Assembly (NCBI GenBank): GCA_013397795.1
Contig: VZTJ01006077.1
Coordinates: 1 to 64,000, forward strand
Reading direction: 5' to 3'
Length of the DNA: 64,000 nucleotides
From: Orthonyx spaldingii
Taxonomy: Eukaryota > Chordata > Aves > Passeriformes > Orthonychidae
In this document: positions 13,501 through 28,500 of the stretch, piece by piece
Position numbering within the stretch: position 1 is the first letter of the stretch
Layout of the letters: each line of letters starts with the position of its first letter
Notes under the pieces: model-generated
Told to the model about the DNA's origin: nothing
Databases searched by the model: none
What the model saw: the letters and a program-made list of their open reading frames with translations, nothing else
Made by a program: the position numbers and the translations under genes

Positions 13501-16500
13501 ACCTTAGTGACAGGAACATAAGCACAAAGCCCTTTATTCACAGATAGCATCTCGGATGACCTGCAGATGTCATTTCTGGACCCAGAAGCAATGCAAGGAA
13601 AAGCAACACTTTTTTGGAATCCTTTGGAAATATACTATCTACAATATGTATATCAAGTCCACAAATACTGTGGTAAAAGTACACCTAAGGCTGAAAGACA
13701 TTCAGTAGAAATGTTTAGTCTATATTGCTGTACTAATGTCATTGGTACCCAGTTGGTATGATTACACTTCACAAGGGAAAGTTCCCTGGCAGTTTATTTC
13801 TGCCACTTCTGTCATTTTATGATTCAATAAATAACAAAGCAAGCCAAGTATACACAATGTAGCACAGTCTAGGATTTTAGCTGCAAGCCTGACCATGTAA
13901 AAGTCCATTGTTAGCTAAAGGTCTTAGCTTTTAGACTCACATTTAATGTGTTAATATAACTGCTGCATTAGCAGGCATGTCATGGAAGAGTTTGGAATTG
14001 TGAGCCTAATGATAACCATATAACATACTGCAAAGGCTTAACTATATATGGCCATTAGAAGCTATTCCAGCTGGATGCAAGCATCATGGCAAAGTTTCAG
14101 AAGTGTTGCTCCTGATCAGGAACCCAGCACTGGGATAACACAGAATATCTAAAATGCTGAGGGAAGACCTGCTAGGAAGCTGGGTAGGCCACAGAAGTGG
14201 ACCTGTTTTGCTACACAGGCCATGCAAACCATACTGTGCTTGGAGTCTGGTCTGACTTCTTCACTTCTAGGTACTAGAATTGTATGCTCTGAACAGGATG
14301 CAGACTCTAACATGTGACATGAGAGCAGCTCAAAGAAGCACAGTAGTCATCAAAGAAGCACAGAAGAATCCAGGAACATGAAAAATAAGGATTCAATATG
14401 TTTGCTAGCCCAGAGGTCTAATTAAAAGGGAAAATAGAGGAAATCAACATATGCCTTTTATGTCTATTCATTAGCAATTAATATACAACACACAACTCCC
14501 TTCTCTGCCAAACCCCCTCATTCTAAGAACTTGACAGGGACAAAATACACTAACCATTTATGAAGAGGAAAGAGGACATGTCCTGATACCAGGTTATTCC
14601 CATAAGGCACAAGATGTCACATCTCTGTAACTATTAGCAGTAGCAGTTTCAGCTGAGGTTGAGAACATGCAAATTGTGATATTCTCCTCACACCAATGCT
14701 CTTTGATATGACAGATTCCACATCATACAGTGAGGTAGAGGATTTAGCACTGAGAAATCTCCTGCTGCTATTTCCAGCCATTGAGCCTACTCCCTTATGT
14801 TCAATAGGTTAAAGGAAGACCTCTAGTGGTGATTTACCAGAAACATACCCATCCGAGAGCCCAGAATTTTTCCAAACTGAGAGCATTTATTCTAAATGTA
14901 CCACAACACCTGTCTACTGCTTAGCCCAGGACAAGCCACAGAATAGAAAACAAATTGGCAATGAAGAAAAGAAGGGGAAATTATGAGAACACACTAAGAG
15001 CAAGCAGTTTAAACGTTTAACTCACTGTAAATTGTAAAAGGAAAGAAATACAAAAAGACAACTGTCCTACAAGTTTTTTAGTTTGTCCAGCACATTAATC
15101 GCACAGGTATTAATGCATATCTTGAACACTACAAAAAAAAAAAAAAAAAAAAAAAAGGCAGTGAATTATCTGTCTAAAAAAGTGAAAACACCATGGACTG
15201 TCACATTCAATGAAAAAAATAGGTTGGTCTTCCTTTGTTTTGCGCTTTGTTCTGCACTTCTTTGTTTGTATCCTTCAGAGCTCAGCTGTCAAAGTGTACC
15301 CACATGGGAGACACGGGCAAGCTTGGACCTGCCCTCAAGTGCTACATCCACTCAGCGTGGCTCAGTTCCAAGCAGAACTACCAGTACTGGCCCTGTGGTA
15401 GTGCAGCATACATAAAAGCACTGCAAGTATTTAAGTGATATCTCAAAAGATCCTAAAAGAGTCATGTTGCCTGGTGCCAAGGACCCATCTTGCAATGGGC
15501 CTTTTACTCTGTTTCAAGTCAGATCTCCAAAATTTCCAGAATCAGACACTTAGAGAAAGTGTGTACGAACAAGCCAAGTATTGAATGAACCTTCTTTCTT
15601 GTACCTGCTTAGTTTCTTCTAGGCTTCAGGGATTTTTCAAGTCAGATGTTCTTTGTGGATCAGGTCTAAAAGCCCCTACAGGGCTGTCCTGCATTAACGT
15701 GTCTAAAATCTCCCATTCCTATTTATATTTTCAGCCTCTACAACACTTTGTGGCAATGTGCTCTACAATGTCATTATCTGCTGTGTGGAATAGTTACTTT
15801 AGCCTAGCCTGAGTGCAGCACCTGTGGTTCAGTGCTAACAGATGCCTATTGCCTAAAGCATCTCTGTGCTGTATTCTGTTCTTTCATGAAGATATACCCT
15901 ACTTTCTCCACGTGAAGTCAGCTACTTGTTTTCCAAAGTGAAGTACAGAAAAATTTGCTCTGAACAGAGATCCCCTATGGAAAACTTTTGTGTATCATCC
16001 TGGAACAACTTCCAGAACTGCCTCCCATGGTACACTGGAGTCAGTACACTACTTAAACTGGCACCATAGTCTCATTTTTTTACAAACTGTGTTTTTTCAT
16101 CAGATTCCTATTAGGAGTAACTATGAGTAAAAGTTATGAAAATATTTACTCACTGTGAGGTTTTTAACAATTCCTTCGGAGTCAACTGTTAAAAAGAAAA
16201 GATGAATTAACATACATCCAAATGGCTGAAGGACAAAGTCTCATGAGAAAAATTTCAACATGCTTTTTGTCTATAAAATTGATTTTCTTTATTAGCTTGT
16301 GAAGGTTATGGTAACTATAGCCTTCCACAGGTAGGAATGTTAAGTTTCCAAGGGTAAGTGCCTGTAAGTGTGCCTGTGGAAGTAACTAGAACTTTGAGTA
16401 CATCAAGACAGACTGTAGAAAACTGCCATGGTGATGACTGCCTACACCTAAAGCTGACAAATCATCAGACCTGAGGGTATTTTTCCCATCTAACCTCTGT

Positions 16501-19500
16501 TTGAAGTATAACCTTTTTTACATTAGCCAGACCTGGAGCACTTATCTTGTATTTCACTTCCAGCAACAGTGACAGAGAAAATTTCGGTCTATCTTAGTAT
16601 CTTCACCTTGCACATTTTGAAAGAGTGATTTAACCACTTGACATTAACTTTCTGAAAAATAAATCTGAGCACTTCATGGAGGGAAAATTCCTACAGAAAA
16701 TCTAAGACTATTAGAGGAAGTGAGTCAGCAATTTTATTGACATTGAGATACACAAAAAACATGAGTATTCTTTCCTGAGTCCATTACTGTGCTTTTGTCT
16801 GGCTTAAGCCAATGAAAGTCTGCTTTATGTCATATAAATATTGTGCCTTCAAATATAAGTACAATTATAAAATATGAATAAAAAGTACAATGGGATCCCA
16901 GCTCTTATTTGCAATCTGCAATAACTATGCCTTTTACAATACTTTACAAATTCTTTAAAGTCAATACATAGAGCATTTCCATGATTTTATCTCCATTCTT
17001 CTCCTGATACAGAAAGTTCTGGGATTTTTTTTCCCAGTCCAGTAGCATGGTATCTATTTCAAGTCAGAGTTAGCTCAGCTGGTCTCAATTTTCTGTTCTT
17101 TTGAGATACTACCTAAAGGGTTTAACCAAGGCTTATATTCCACTGTGCTAAGGTTCAGATTCTGTAACTTTGTGCCCACAGTTAGAAATATTCACTGCTT
17201 CAAAAAGACTGACTCTGCCAATATATCACAAGAAATCTGTGAAGAGCAATGCACTTATGAAATACCTAAATTCCAATTCAAAACAATAAAACTACCTTTA
17301 ATTCATCTTTCCGCACCAAAAAAAATACAAATCAGAGTCTTCAACAGTCTTTCCTTACCTTCCATTTCAGCTAAAGTGGTCATTCTTGCAAAAAAACCCC
17401 AAAGAACTTCCATTGATGTTGAAGCGAAGTTAAGCGAAACAAAAAGCTGTTCACTCTGCTGATTACTACTGATTATCCATTTCCTTATTTATTTATTTAT
17501 TTACTTATATCTTGCTATATTGATTGTTCAATCCCAGAATTGGTCTACACTTACAGGTAAAATAGTCCTGTGGAACATTACGTGCTCGAATGCGAGCTGC
17601 AGGCCCAGCATATATGTAGAAATCAACCTGTTTGAAGTAATTAGTCATATATTCTAACTGTTTGCAGTAGGTCTTCTCCATCCCTAAAAGGCAATATAGA
17701 AACAGTTATTTTTTATATGGCAAGGAAGATAAAGTGAATTATAAAATAGATTAAAACTCCTAAGTCCACATATTGCACAGAGGAAGAAAACAGTGACTCT
17801 GTAAAATTAAATTGAAAAAAGAAGTATATACATTACCATGATCAGCTAAAACGATGAGGTTTACACACTTATGCAGGTTTCTTTGTTTAAGTCCATCCAT
17901 GAGCATCCCCAGTGCTTCATCTGCTGCCCGTAAGGCTTTGATTACCTGTGAGATAAACCAGTTACATCTAAGATCCTTAAAGGCTGAACTTTTTGCCTTC
18001 ACGCAAGTAAAAATGTAATACTTTTGGATTATAAATTAGCAAACATTGAAGTACAGTGTTAGGAATAAATAAAGGACAGCTCTGGGGATTTGCCAGGCCA
18101 CATGCTTCTAAATATCACTTTGTAATAGAATTAAGGTTCAGACTAAATATATTTTTTTTTTCTAATAGCATGATCTGAAATTATTTTCTGCCAGTCTGTT
18201 TGGTTTACAGTTCTTCTGGTTCACACACCGTGTTGGGATCATAACAATGTGCTCAACCACAAGCAAAAGTTCTTAATAAAAAGTCATAAAACAGTCATGG
18301 CAATTTTTCATCTACAATCCTTTCCAGGTCCATAAAATGGTTAAGTTCACAGTATAACACCATTTTTAGTGCAATTAAGTATAAGAAAAATATAGAAACT
18401 ACTTACACCAGCACTAACTGGTCCAAATGAATGTCCAGAAGAATCTGGTTCTTCAATATACAAAGTGTATAAATCAGGCCTTGAGTTAGAAATAAATAAG
18501 AATGGAACATTATTAGAATTTAGAGGCAGCATTTGAAAAGAACACTTGCATGTAAAAAAAAAAGCAATATTAAATGACATTTTAAAAGGAATTATAAATA
18601 ACCTCTTTAAAACTTGATAAAAGTTCACACAGCAAATATAATCATTCAACTTCCTCTGAGTTTTATAATTAATCAACATGGGCTCTTTGAAGTTATAATT
18701 TCAGAAACAATATCCAGTGTCTTTAACGAGTAACCAGAAATCACTCTGGAAAAATTCAAGATCTCAGACACCAGAGCAAACAATTCTTTTTGAGATGTAA
18801 ATGGAACTACCATCTGAAAGAGCTCTTCCTGTCTAAGCATGAGGCTCTAGAGAGCATCTCCCAACTGCAAATACATTAGGATTTTATTAGCAAATTATCA
18901 TATAAAATCTTTCATTTCTTTACATATCGCAAAGTCAACACCACAATCAGCACTGACATTTACTTTTCATCCTGAATTACTTACTGCAATTACTTTCATG
19001 TATTTAACTTTCTTGTGCAATAGCCTTCATATAAAATCTTTCACCCATACTCTTAGAAACTCAATGTTCAATGTTTCCTGTAGGCCATGCACCAAGGAAA
19101 AAGACACAACAGGAAAATAAAAACTCCTACAATAGTAGATCTTGTTCAGATATATGTTCACTTTTTAGTCTTTTGTACCTACAGTCTTATCATAGCTACA
19201 CTTACAGAACAGGCATAAGTTCAGCAAATAACTGTTTGAAATGGTGGGAAGATTCCTTGTTTCACAAACACCAACAGAAAATTCAGTTGCTAAGGATTAA
19301 AACCTTTTTATTGTCTCACAAACCAGGTAGATATTACTAAGTGTTACCTCTCAGATTTGGCATTATCAAGCCATTTCAGTATTCCTGAAATTCTCTCTTC
19401 ATATGGAACTGAACTGAAAGGAAAAAAAATTTTAAAAGATAAGATGTTAGCAAGACTTTCTGAATAGCACTTCTAATTCCTAGATACAGAGAGAGTGTTC

Positions 19501-22500
19501 ATACTCTAGTCATATATTAAAGTCATAGATCTGGAACAAAGAATGATGTATTTTGACAAGGTACAGCGATTAATTTTATTACTCTCATTTTTGATTGAAT
19601 GTAAGTCACTTTTAGTGGTAAATTGGACCCTGGTTTTGCAAGGTGGGACTACTCATATATTTATAAATACATGCAAAAAAAAAATAGTTTAAGTTCAGAA
19701 AATAAACCTGAAACACAAGGTAGAATAATTTTTATTCTTTCCAGAATGTATAAGCATTGGACTTTCATATTTTAAAAGTAAGCAGTAATGCCATCAAAGT
19801 CTTTATGAGAGCTTTGTGAGATCATGCCTTGTTTCCTATGAAAAAATTCACCCATTAGTAGCTCTGCTTTCCCTCAAAGTGATGCACAAGCTTTATGTTA
19901 CTTAAAACACTCAGGTGCTTAGTACCAATCCTACACATCACTGCACAGTCTGTTACCTATAGAGTAAGGACTTACAGTTCCATGCTTGCTTTAGATTATC
20001 TTTCTAAATGTGAAGAATCATGGGGAATACACTGCAATCATCACAATCATCAAAAATCTAGAAATAATTTACTAATATCAATGCCTTCCATAGCAAAACA
20101 AACAAACAAACTGCAAGACACGCAGGAAAAAACCACAACAAAATAATACCACAAAAACTATGAAGGCAATTGGTATGTCACATGTCTAACCTTTGAATGA
20201 ACTAGAAAAAAACATACAAGAACTACTAATCAACAGCTGTGTGCACATTATCAAACATGCAAGACCAGAGGAAATTGATTTAGAGCAAATCTTCCTTCAG
20301 TAGCTTCCCTATCCAGCAATCTCTCTTCAATTAATTTGTCTCCCATAGCCTCTTGCCATGGCTTCCTAGTTTGTGTTCATTGTCTTAGGTTATAGGGTAT
20401 CTGTAAGCTTATTCTCAAGTGCAAGTATTTTTAAAGTGCCATATAATATCCGTTGATTTTATGCATGGAAATATGGCAATCATTGGTGCAGCTTAGCAGG
20501 GGCTACTTATCAGTTCCAGGATGCTCTCCTAATGTTTTGCAGTTGGCTGAGACTTCCAAACTGTCTAGGAGAGCAGAATATACAGTACCCTTTGACTTTC
20601 TCATTGTGAATCCCCTGAATGGTTTTGAAAATTTCAAGTATTTTTGGTAGTTCCATGACATAACCAGGATGCTGTTATGTGGCACTTATCTGTCAGACTG
20701 GTTTAAAAATCTTGTATTTAATTTCCTTCAACTGTCAAATAGCAGTCTGGATTTTTGGAGTAATCTACAGGAATTTAGTACAAGCCCTATGAAGTCTTAC
20801 CCGTTGTATATTGTGTACAAGGTGGGGTATGTTCCCTCAATTGGAACATCAGAGCCTGGCCAAAAGAAGGTGCCTGCTGTCAAATTTTGGTACATTGCTG
20901 TCAGCCAGACCTTTGGGTAAAGATACAAACAAATGATTTTATATCACCACTGAAGGACCTCAGATCACAAAAGTAGAAATATGTGCTGTAAGCATGCATT
21001 TTTCCTTCTCCTTTCACACATCACACAGTTGCCTAATGACCACATCTGGTCTGAAGTTTTGTTTCCTACATGCACATTCTGAAGAAAAATTAGTAGCATG
21101 GAAACCATGATGTTGTCATTTCTTGGATATTGTCAGCATAGAAAAAAAATTATATAGGTATTTCCATAATTGGCAATGGGCAGTGATCCTTTTTCCTGTG
21201 GCAAACCCCAGAATCATGAAGATGGAAGAAGCTGCCTTCGGGATATTCAGACTTGACATTAGGAAACATTCTTTTACAGATACAGTGTCAAACACTGGAA
21301 CAGGTTTCCTAAAGAGGTTGTTGCTGCCCTATGCCTGTCAGTGTTTATGAGGCATTTGGACAACACCCTTAAAAATTTGCTTTAACTTTTGGCCAGCCCT
21401 GAGTTGGTCAGGCAGCTGAACTAGATGATCACCGTAAGTTCATTCCAAGTGAAATATTCTATTCATTTCATTTTGTTTCATTTTGTTTTGTTTTGTATCT
21501 ACTTCTATTTCAGATATAGATCTTAATTATATGATTTTTATAAGAGGACATATTTCTATTAATCCTAAAAAGTGCAGCTCTGGTTGTGTTACAAACCTGA
21601 CAGAATCCATGAGGAAAAAACAGAAGCAAAACCTGGGTATTTGAGTATACTATAAACATGACTACAGAGACACACACACGCACAGACACACATATAAATG
21701 TATATTAAGTTGGTATACTACATATTGCATATGTTTGGGGTTTTTTTCAGCACCATTACTAGAGCTTGATATTTCTAGTAAATTAATAATATTAATCATA
21801 ACCGTATGTACAATTCAGGGTTATTTTGAAAAGTGCCATATGTTATGTATAATTGACTTTTTTTTTTAATTAAACTCTTTGCTACTCCCTTCCTTGTTTT
21901 TAAATGCCTGGACATTTGCAAATAGATATAAGTATATTTGTAAATAGATGTAATTTGGAAACCAATTTCATTTTGTAGCAAATTGTCAAAAGACAAACAA
22001 AAAAATTACCTCAAAATCAAACCATACCAAAAATTTACTATGGCTCCCTGTGGCAAGAAATCCATTCCAGTCCTAGCCAAAATATTTCAGTCTTTTCTTA
22101 CTAACTGCCACATTAAGTGAAAATGTTAAGTCTCAAAATTAACAATTTAAGAGTCCTTTTGCTTTCATAACAAGCAAACTATTTTGTAGGCAACCTATAA
22201 TATGAAGCCTACAGGTTATCTAGTACTTGCTGCAAATATATTGCACAGTTTTGAATTTTATTCCCTTTTCATTTTGTTTTATTATATGACACAAACCAGT
22301 CTGGACATAAACACTGTATGAGAAACAAACCTACTGGTTGCCCTTTCCACCATTCAGGTTTGAATTTTTCCTCCCCTGAGAGTGAGAAATGCGCATTCAA
22401 GCCTACATCATACATGTTGTTATCAATGATACCATGAGATTCTGGATACAATCCCTGCAAAATGAAAATAAACAAAATAAACTACTTAGTCCTGAAATCA

Positions 22501-25500
22501 AGTGGAGCATAAACTATGTGTCAATGCATGCTGCTACAATGCTGCAATATTTAAAGAATTGTTTTATCACAGAAACAGAAGGTGCTTTCCTAATTCACAC
22601 AGATCATCAGCTTCCTGGCAATGAATTGAGCGTGCCCATCAAATTCCTGATATTCCATATTTCCTTCCCAGCCCAATTAAAACCTGATGTGCTACAGGTT
22701 AAGTACCCTATATGTCATGTTGCTGTATATCAGCTGTCAAACCCACCCTAATAAATGCTATCATCAAAAGGCTGTGTCCTCACCCATGCTCACCCATACC
22801 CAGTTAGACTGACAAGGATCAGGAATAACCGGCTCACAGGCCAGGATCAGATAGCACACATATACAGCCACTCAGATCATGCCTGTATGTACCATCTCAG
22901 CATCTCTATCTCTCTTTTATATCTACAGCATGAGTTCCCATGTCCCACAAAAAGACAGGCACCACAAATTACCCAGATAATGAAAAGGAAAACAAAAAAT
23001 TCTCACTTACTGTGACAACAGTATAGTGGTTTGGAAAGGTTTTTGTGGGGTAAACAGCTCTCATGTATTTTGAATGTGTGCCACATGTTTCTGCAACAGA
23101 TCAGGGTATTAATATACATTTTATGCATTTGCTTTTTTTTTTTTAATTTAAAAGTAACAGTCTTAAAAACAAACAAACAAAAATCACCACAATCAGTTGC
23201 CACAGTTTTAGATGGAGAAATGTCACTCCAAAACAAGACTCATGTAATCCTGGTATCTCCCTGTGAGCTAAGTCTACTGTCCCATTGTAGTCATCGGACC
23301 TGGATGCCCAATTCAGGTGCCTAAAGCTGAGGGGCCTAAGGTCCTTTGAGAAATCTTTAATGAGCCTGTCCAGCCTTCAGATGCTGCTTCTACATCCTGT
23401 CTGTCAACCCAAATAAATTTCTCAAATACTTCTGAGGTCCAAAATGGCCTAGATATACATGTTTATGCAATGAAACTGAAGACTGAGTTCAGACCAGACA
23501 AGATATTCTGCTGACTGGCGACAAGCAGGGAAGGCCTCAGTTGCTTAAGCACTGGAAGCAGGTGCCATTTGAGAAACCTTCTGACATCCAAGACCTCTGA
23601 ATGAAAACTGAGTGTTTGATGCAAATCACTTCGAGATCTACAATTCTCCTGCTGAAGGACACAGCACTCTGAAGTATACTAAAAACACAGATTAGGGCAA
23701 CAATTTGTCCTGTGGCACCCACTGCCTGTTGACTGATTCTCTAGGCTCTTGCACTGTGCTGCACAGATTATATGAACCACAAAGGCACCGACTTCAATGA
23801 CCACGTACACATCTCACATGCAGACATCTCCAGGAACACGTCTAAATGTAGGTGTTCTGCCCTGGAGTGAATCCCACCCCAGGTGTCCTACCTGTATCTC
23901 CAAATATTGCATTATTTTTCATCAGTCAAAGGTACTTAGCACACAAACATCTGTAATGTCTAAATCCACTGCAGGATCCATCTTATTTACCCACAAAACA
24001 AACATGTGAAGACTGGAAGATGTCTTAATGCCGTTTTTACATTTAACTCATATGGACAAAGTTCTATATTAAGCTATAACCAGATGATTATTTCATTCAT
24101 GCTCAAACACACTTTATTCATTGATGTAGAGCATTTCAGCCAAAGAACAGAAGCTGATCTTAACTAAGCAACCCAAACAATGAAAGTGTGAAACTTTTCA
24201 ACAAAACTGTTCCAGTGTGATACAGAAGGAAAAAAAAAGGCTTAGAGAGTGGCTGAAGAAGGGCTGAATAATTGATAAAGACATGAGAAAATCAGCAAAA
24301 TTTTCTATGGATTTCTATTGCACAATAAAGGATCTATATTCATACTGTACATATTCTATAACAACTAGATTGATTACCTTTACTGAAAGTTCTAGGTTAA
24401 AGCAGGTAATAGAGAGGAAAGATTTTGTGCTACAAATCAATATTACATTTTTTCTTTTGCAAAGAAAGAAATTTCCCTTTCCTGTAGACTTCTGAGAAAT
24501 ATAAGCATGAATGTGCATAAACAATTGCTCACATTGACCACAAATATGAGCAACGCTGAATTAGATCTGTTCTTATTTCAAAGGATTTCTTGGAAACATA
24601 GACACAGCATGGTATTCGTTCCTTTTGCCAGTCTGGCATTTCCTTTTCCTCTTGTTTCAGAAGACTGGAACTGACCACTGATTTCAGCATCCATCATTCC
24701 TTCACTGATTCAAGTTCCTTCCAGTCAGAATGACATCAGAGAATAAACCATTTGCCCAAGAAGTCAGGTTTGCACATTGTTTTAAGTTCAGGTTTCTGGA
24801 TACTCTTATTATCCACAAATAAGATTGTTAACTATTCAGTAAAAAGTAGTATTTCATAACATCCATGTGAAATTTTCAAATGAGCACAATAGAAACATAA
24901 TGTAATATACTCAGAACTGATATAAATATTGTCAGTTTAGACTATTACTGCTGAGAAGAAATTAATAAATATGCAGACATTTTGTTCAGGTACAAAGTCT
25001 GGAGATCTGAGCTCTAAAATATTCAGGAAATTTTAACCAAGTGTGCACAAATGGATCTCACTTTCTAGAGCCCTTTATAGCACAAGCTGAAGAGATTTTC
25101 ACCTTACTCTTCCTCACAATATTCAGAAATACTGGAAAATGGTTACTTGTGCCTTACTTCAATAATATCAACATATTAACATCTTAAAGTATTGGACTCA
25201 AAAAAATGAACCTTCAAGAAAATGTTTCCAGTAACCCAATACATTTCTTGTTAGTATTTTACCTTAATGTTCAACTCCTTATCAGCTATTTAGCTATTTT
25301 TAATGCAGTACTGAGAGTGCAGGAAATCCTTATCTGGAACTTTTTCTCAGTTTTAAACTGTATTTTAATGTATATTTCAAACTGTGTATTTAATATAAAG
25401 CTGCTGACAAATATTAGAGGCCTCATTAAAAAAACCAGTCTTGCTTGCTGTGCACTCAAACACAAGAAGTAATGCAGAACATACAATAATGAAAATGTAC

Positions 25501-28500
25501 AATGGTTGAGAGAGAACTGATTTGTGACTTTTTTATTGTTGAACAACACATATGAATGACAGTAGCAAAAGGGGTCAGAGAGGTTGCAATCAGACTTTTA
25601 AAGAAAACAGGCAAAGCACCCTTGGTAACTTACTGAGTTTTTCAATATTTGGCAGCAAAGAACTCCAAGTTTGCAAATATTCTGCTCTAAACCCATCCAT
25701 TGAAAAAAGGATAAGTGGTGGGAGAGTAAATCTACAAGAAAATATAAGTTTATCATCATAAAGAAGCTTAGAGAGTTAGTGACTTGTTAAGATTTCTAAC
25801 AATACAAATTCAACTTTTATAAGCAGGATCTAGAATATTCATGTACTTCCCAGAATTAATATCACAGCGTGAGATAAAGAAATGGTTCAATATTGAGAGC
25901 AAATATAAAATCCTCCTGGTAAGAAACACTGGAGGAATAAAATACAAGTAATCCTTTCAGTCACAACAGTAAGAAAAAGTTATATATTGACATCAGGTAG
26001 TAATCTCTATCCCAGTTTGTTTCTTATTGTGTCTTTCCAAAACACAAAAGCACACTAGCATCAATAGTTTGTATAAAAACAGTTTGAATAAAACAGCTTA
26101 CTGACTTGAATCTGAAATTAAATGAATCTTTATATAGCAATGCTGTTTACAGCACCTAAAGAAGCCCCCCTCCACTACTTTCCAAGCCTTAGCCTATGAA
26201 ACTGTGTTAACTCAGAAAGTTATTTGTTAACCTAAAAAGTGTATTTTTATACCTATGTTGAGAGGTGCATGCAGGAACCCACAAAGAAGCCACAATGTTA
26301 ATGGTCTTACTGTTTAAATTAAATTGGCAGTAAAATAAAATAATGGACAACATCACAAATACCATAACTGAACCAGAAATTAAATCATATTTCTTAAAGG
26401 ACAACTTTTAAATGGTGTTTCTGCCAAGCCTCTCCCTATGATTCTGAAATACTGCACAAATAGCAAAATTATTTCAGCATTTGTAGATATACAGCTACTT
26501 CATAGCTCCCTTTTTAACATACCTTTCTCTTCCTGCAAATAATTGGAGCAAAAAATCCCCCAAACAACCCTGTTGCCTAAAGAATTGCAATCACAGATTC
26601 TAACACTTATTACAGACTGCATAACGTGACTTATCTGAATTGTCACAGATATAATATTATGGTAACATAAAATGGACTATGAACAATTTGTGATAAATGA
26701 ACCTTGAGATAACTCTAACAATTTTCCATGTATTTGCAAATTGAATTTCAATCTGAATTTGAACTCCTGTACTCTGCTCTAATCTGTAAATGACCAATGA
26801 ATGTGCAACAAGATGACAAAGGTTTTAGAAAGAACAAACATTCCTAGCCACAAACCATTTCTACAGAATATTCCTCTCTGTAAATATGAAAACCTGTTTC
26901 AGAATACTGGAGTGTTTCTGACTATCTCAAAGATTTTATTTGCTAAGAAAATAAATTCTTTTATCCTACCCATCTGGACACTGAGGAGTTTCACTTGATA
27001 CACATGGTTCTTCTACCCAAGATATTTCACCTAAAAGGAAAAAGAAAATACTGAGTTAGCACTGAACTCCCCCTCCACCAAAAAAAAGCAGATATCTGGA
27101 TGATTCTTTTAAAGCTCTTCCTGTGACATTTTCTGCTTCAATACAGAAATGTAGGGCTAAAGATACCTTCAGAAACAATTTGGTGCAACCTATTAGGCCG
27201 TTAAACCATGAAAGGACTAATGCTCATACATGTAAGTTAAAAACAAATCACATACACTACACAGACAAGCAAACAAACAAAATTGAGAAGAAAACACTAT
27301 GAAACCTTAGCCTAATTTTTATCTGGTTTTAAATGAAAAATATTTAAACTGTATCCCATCCACACTGGACTGCTTATTCCTTTTTTCTTTTCTGGATACC
27401 ACTGACACACTTAAAGACAAGCCCAGGGCTCCCTTTAGCATTTCTTTTCTTTCTGTATGTTGTGGTTTAACTCCTTTTAGCTTTAATTTGCATTTAGGTA
27501 ACAAATATAATTTTGCAGGAGTTGCCTTAAATTTATCCCCTTCCACAATGTAAGGGAATTCTGACAACAGATACCATGTCAACAGCACACTTCTCAAGTA
27601 TCATTCCTGTAAGTGAATTATACCAGCACTATCCTTTATGTGTTTAGCTGAAGCCAGTATGAGACAATTAGCCATAAACAAAGATACTGAAATATAAGTA
27701 AAACATAAGAAATTCAATTTGAAAACAGATTTATAATAATAAGGATGGGAAATTTTAAATTAGACATGTTTATTACAATATGTATTTTGGATTGTCTCCA
27801 TCTATTTTTGAGGGAAAAAAAGGGAAAAAAAATAAAAAAAGGAAACAACACAAAGCCCCCCCCTCATGTGGTATACTTCTGCAGTGCCCAAATAATCCTG
27901 TCTTTCTCATGAATGACACAATTCACAGCGTTCTGCAGAAAGAGTCTTTTTCACAGTCAAAAATATCAAAAGCTTCACCTAAAAACACATTCATTTTCCA
28001 AAATGTCAGACTTTAGTCTTGCAAAACAAATTCATCTACCTTTATGTTTTCAATGTTTGCCCATCTATATATTCCACAGAATAACTTATATTTAAAAGTT
28101 TTTGACTTTTGATTTACCTTTGCAAACGCTATAGTAATTTACACAGCAGTCTTTTTTCTGCAAGCAGTCATCAGAACAAGAACAGTAACTTCCAGGTATT
28201 CTCGTCTCACCACAACGGAAATTAGTGCACTTCCAAGATCGGGCTGAAATTTTGAAGAAAAAAATTATGATTCAATTTACAGAAGTTCATGTAAACATCC
28301 TTACATGGAAATCCCCCAAACAGGTAAAGAAAAAAAATCGTTATTTATATATACTGTTTGAGTTGCTTTAGAAGTTTTCTCTGGAAAGCAAACTCAAGAT
28401 TTCATTTAACACAAAAAGCCTATTTCTTCGGCCATTGAATCATAACATAGAGTCATATAATAATTTATTTTACAAAGGTATCCCCAAAGTCATCTCTCTC

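Noticed and set aside
14330..14372. Repeated CAAAGAAGCACAG unit
   Set aside because: Two or three short copies only, typical of local slippage.
15083..15415. Open frame across the A24 tract, or a retrocopy ending in that tract
   Set aside because: The lysine run is only the poly(A) tract, and no upstream gene-like sequence or flanking duplication is visible.
17145..17462. 105-codon plus-strand open frame
   Set aside because: Intronic, antisense to ENPP3, no domain, no promoter or splice support.
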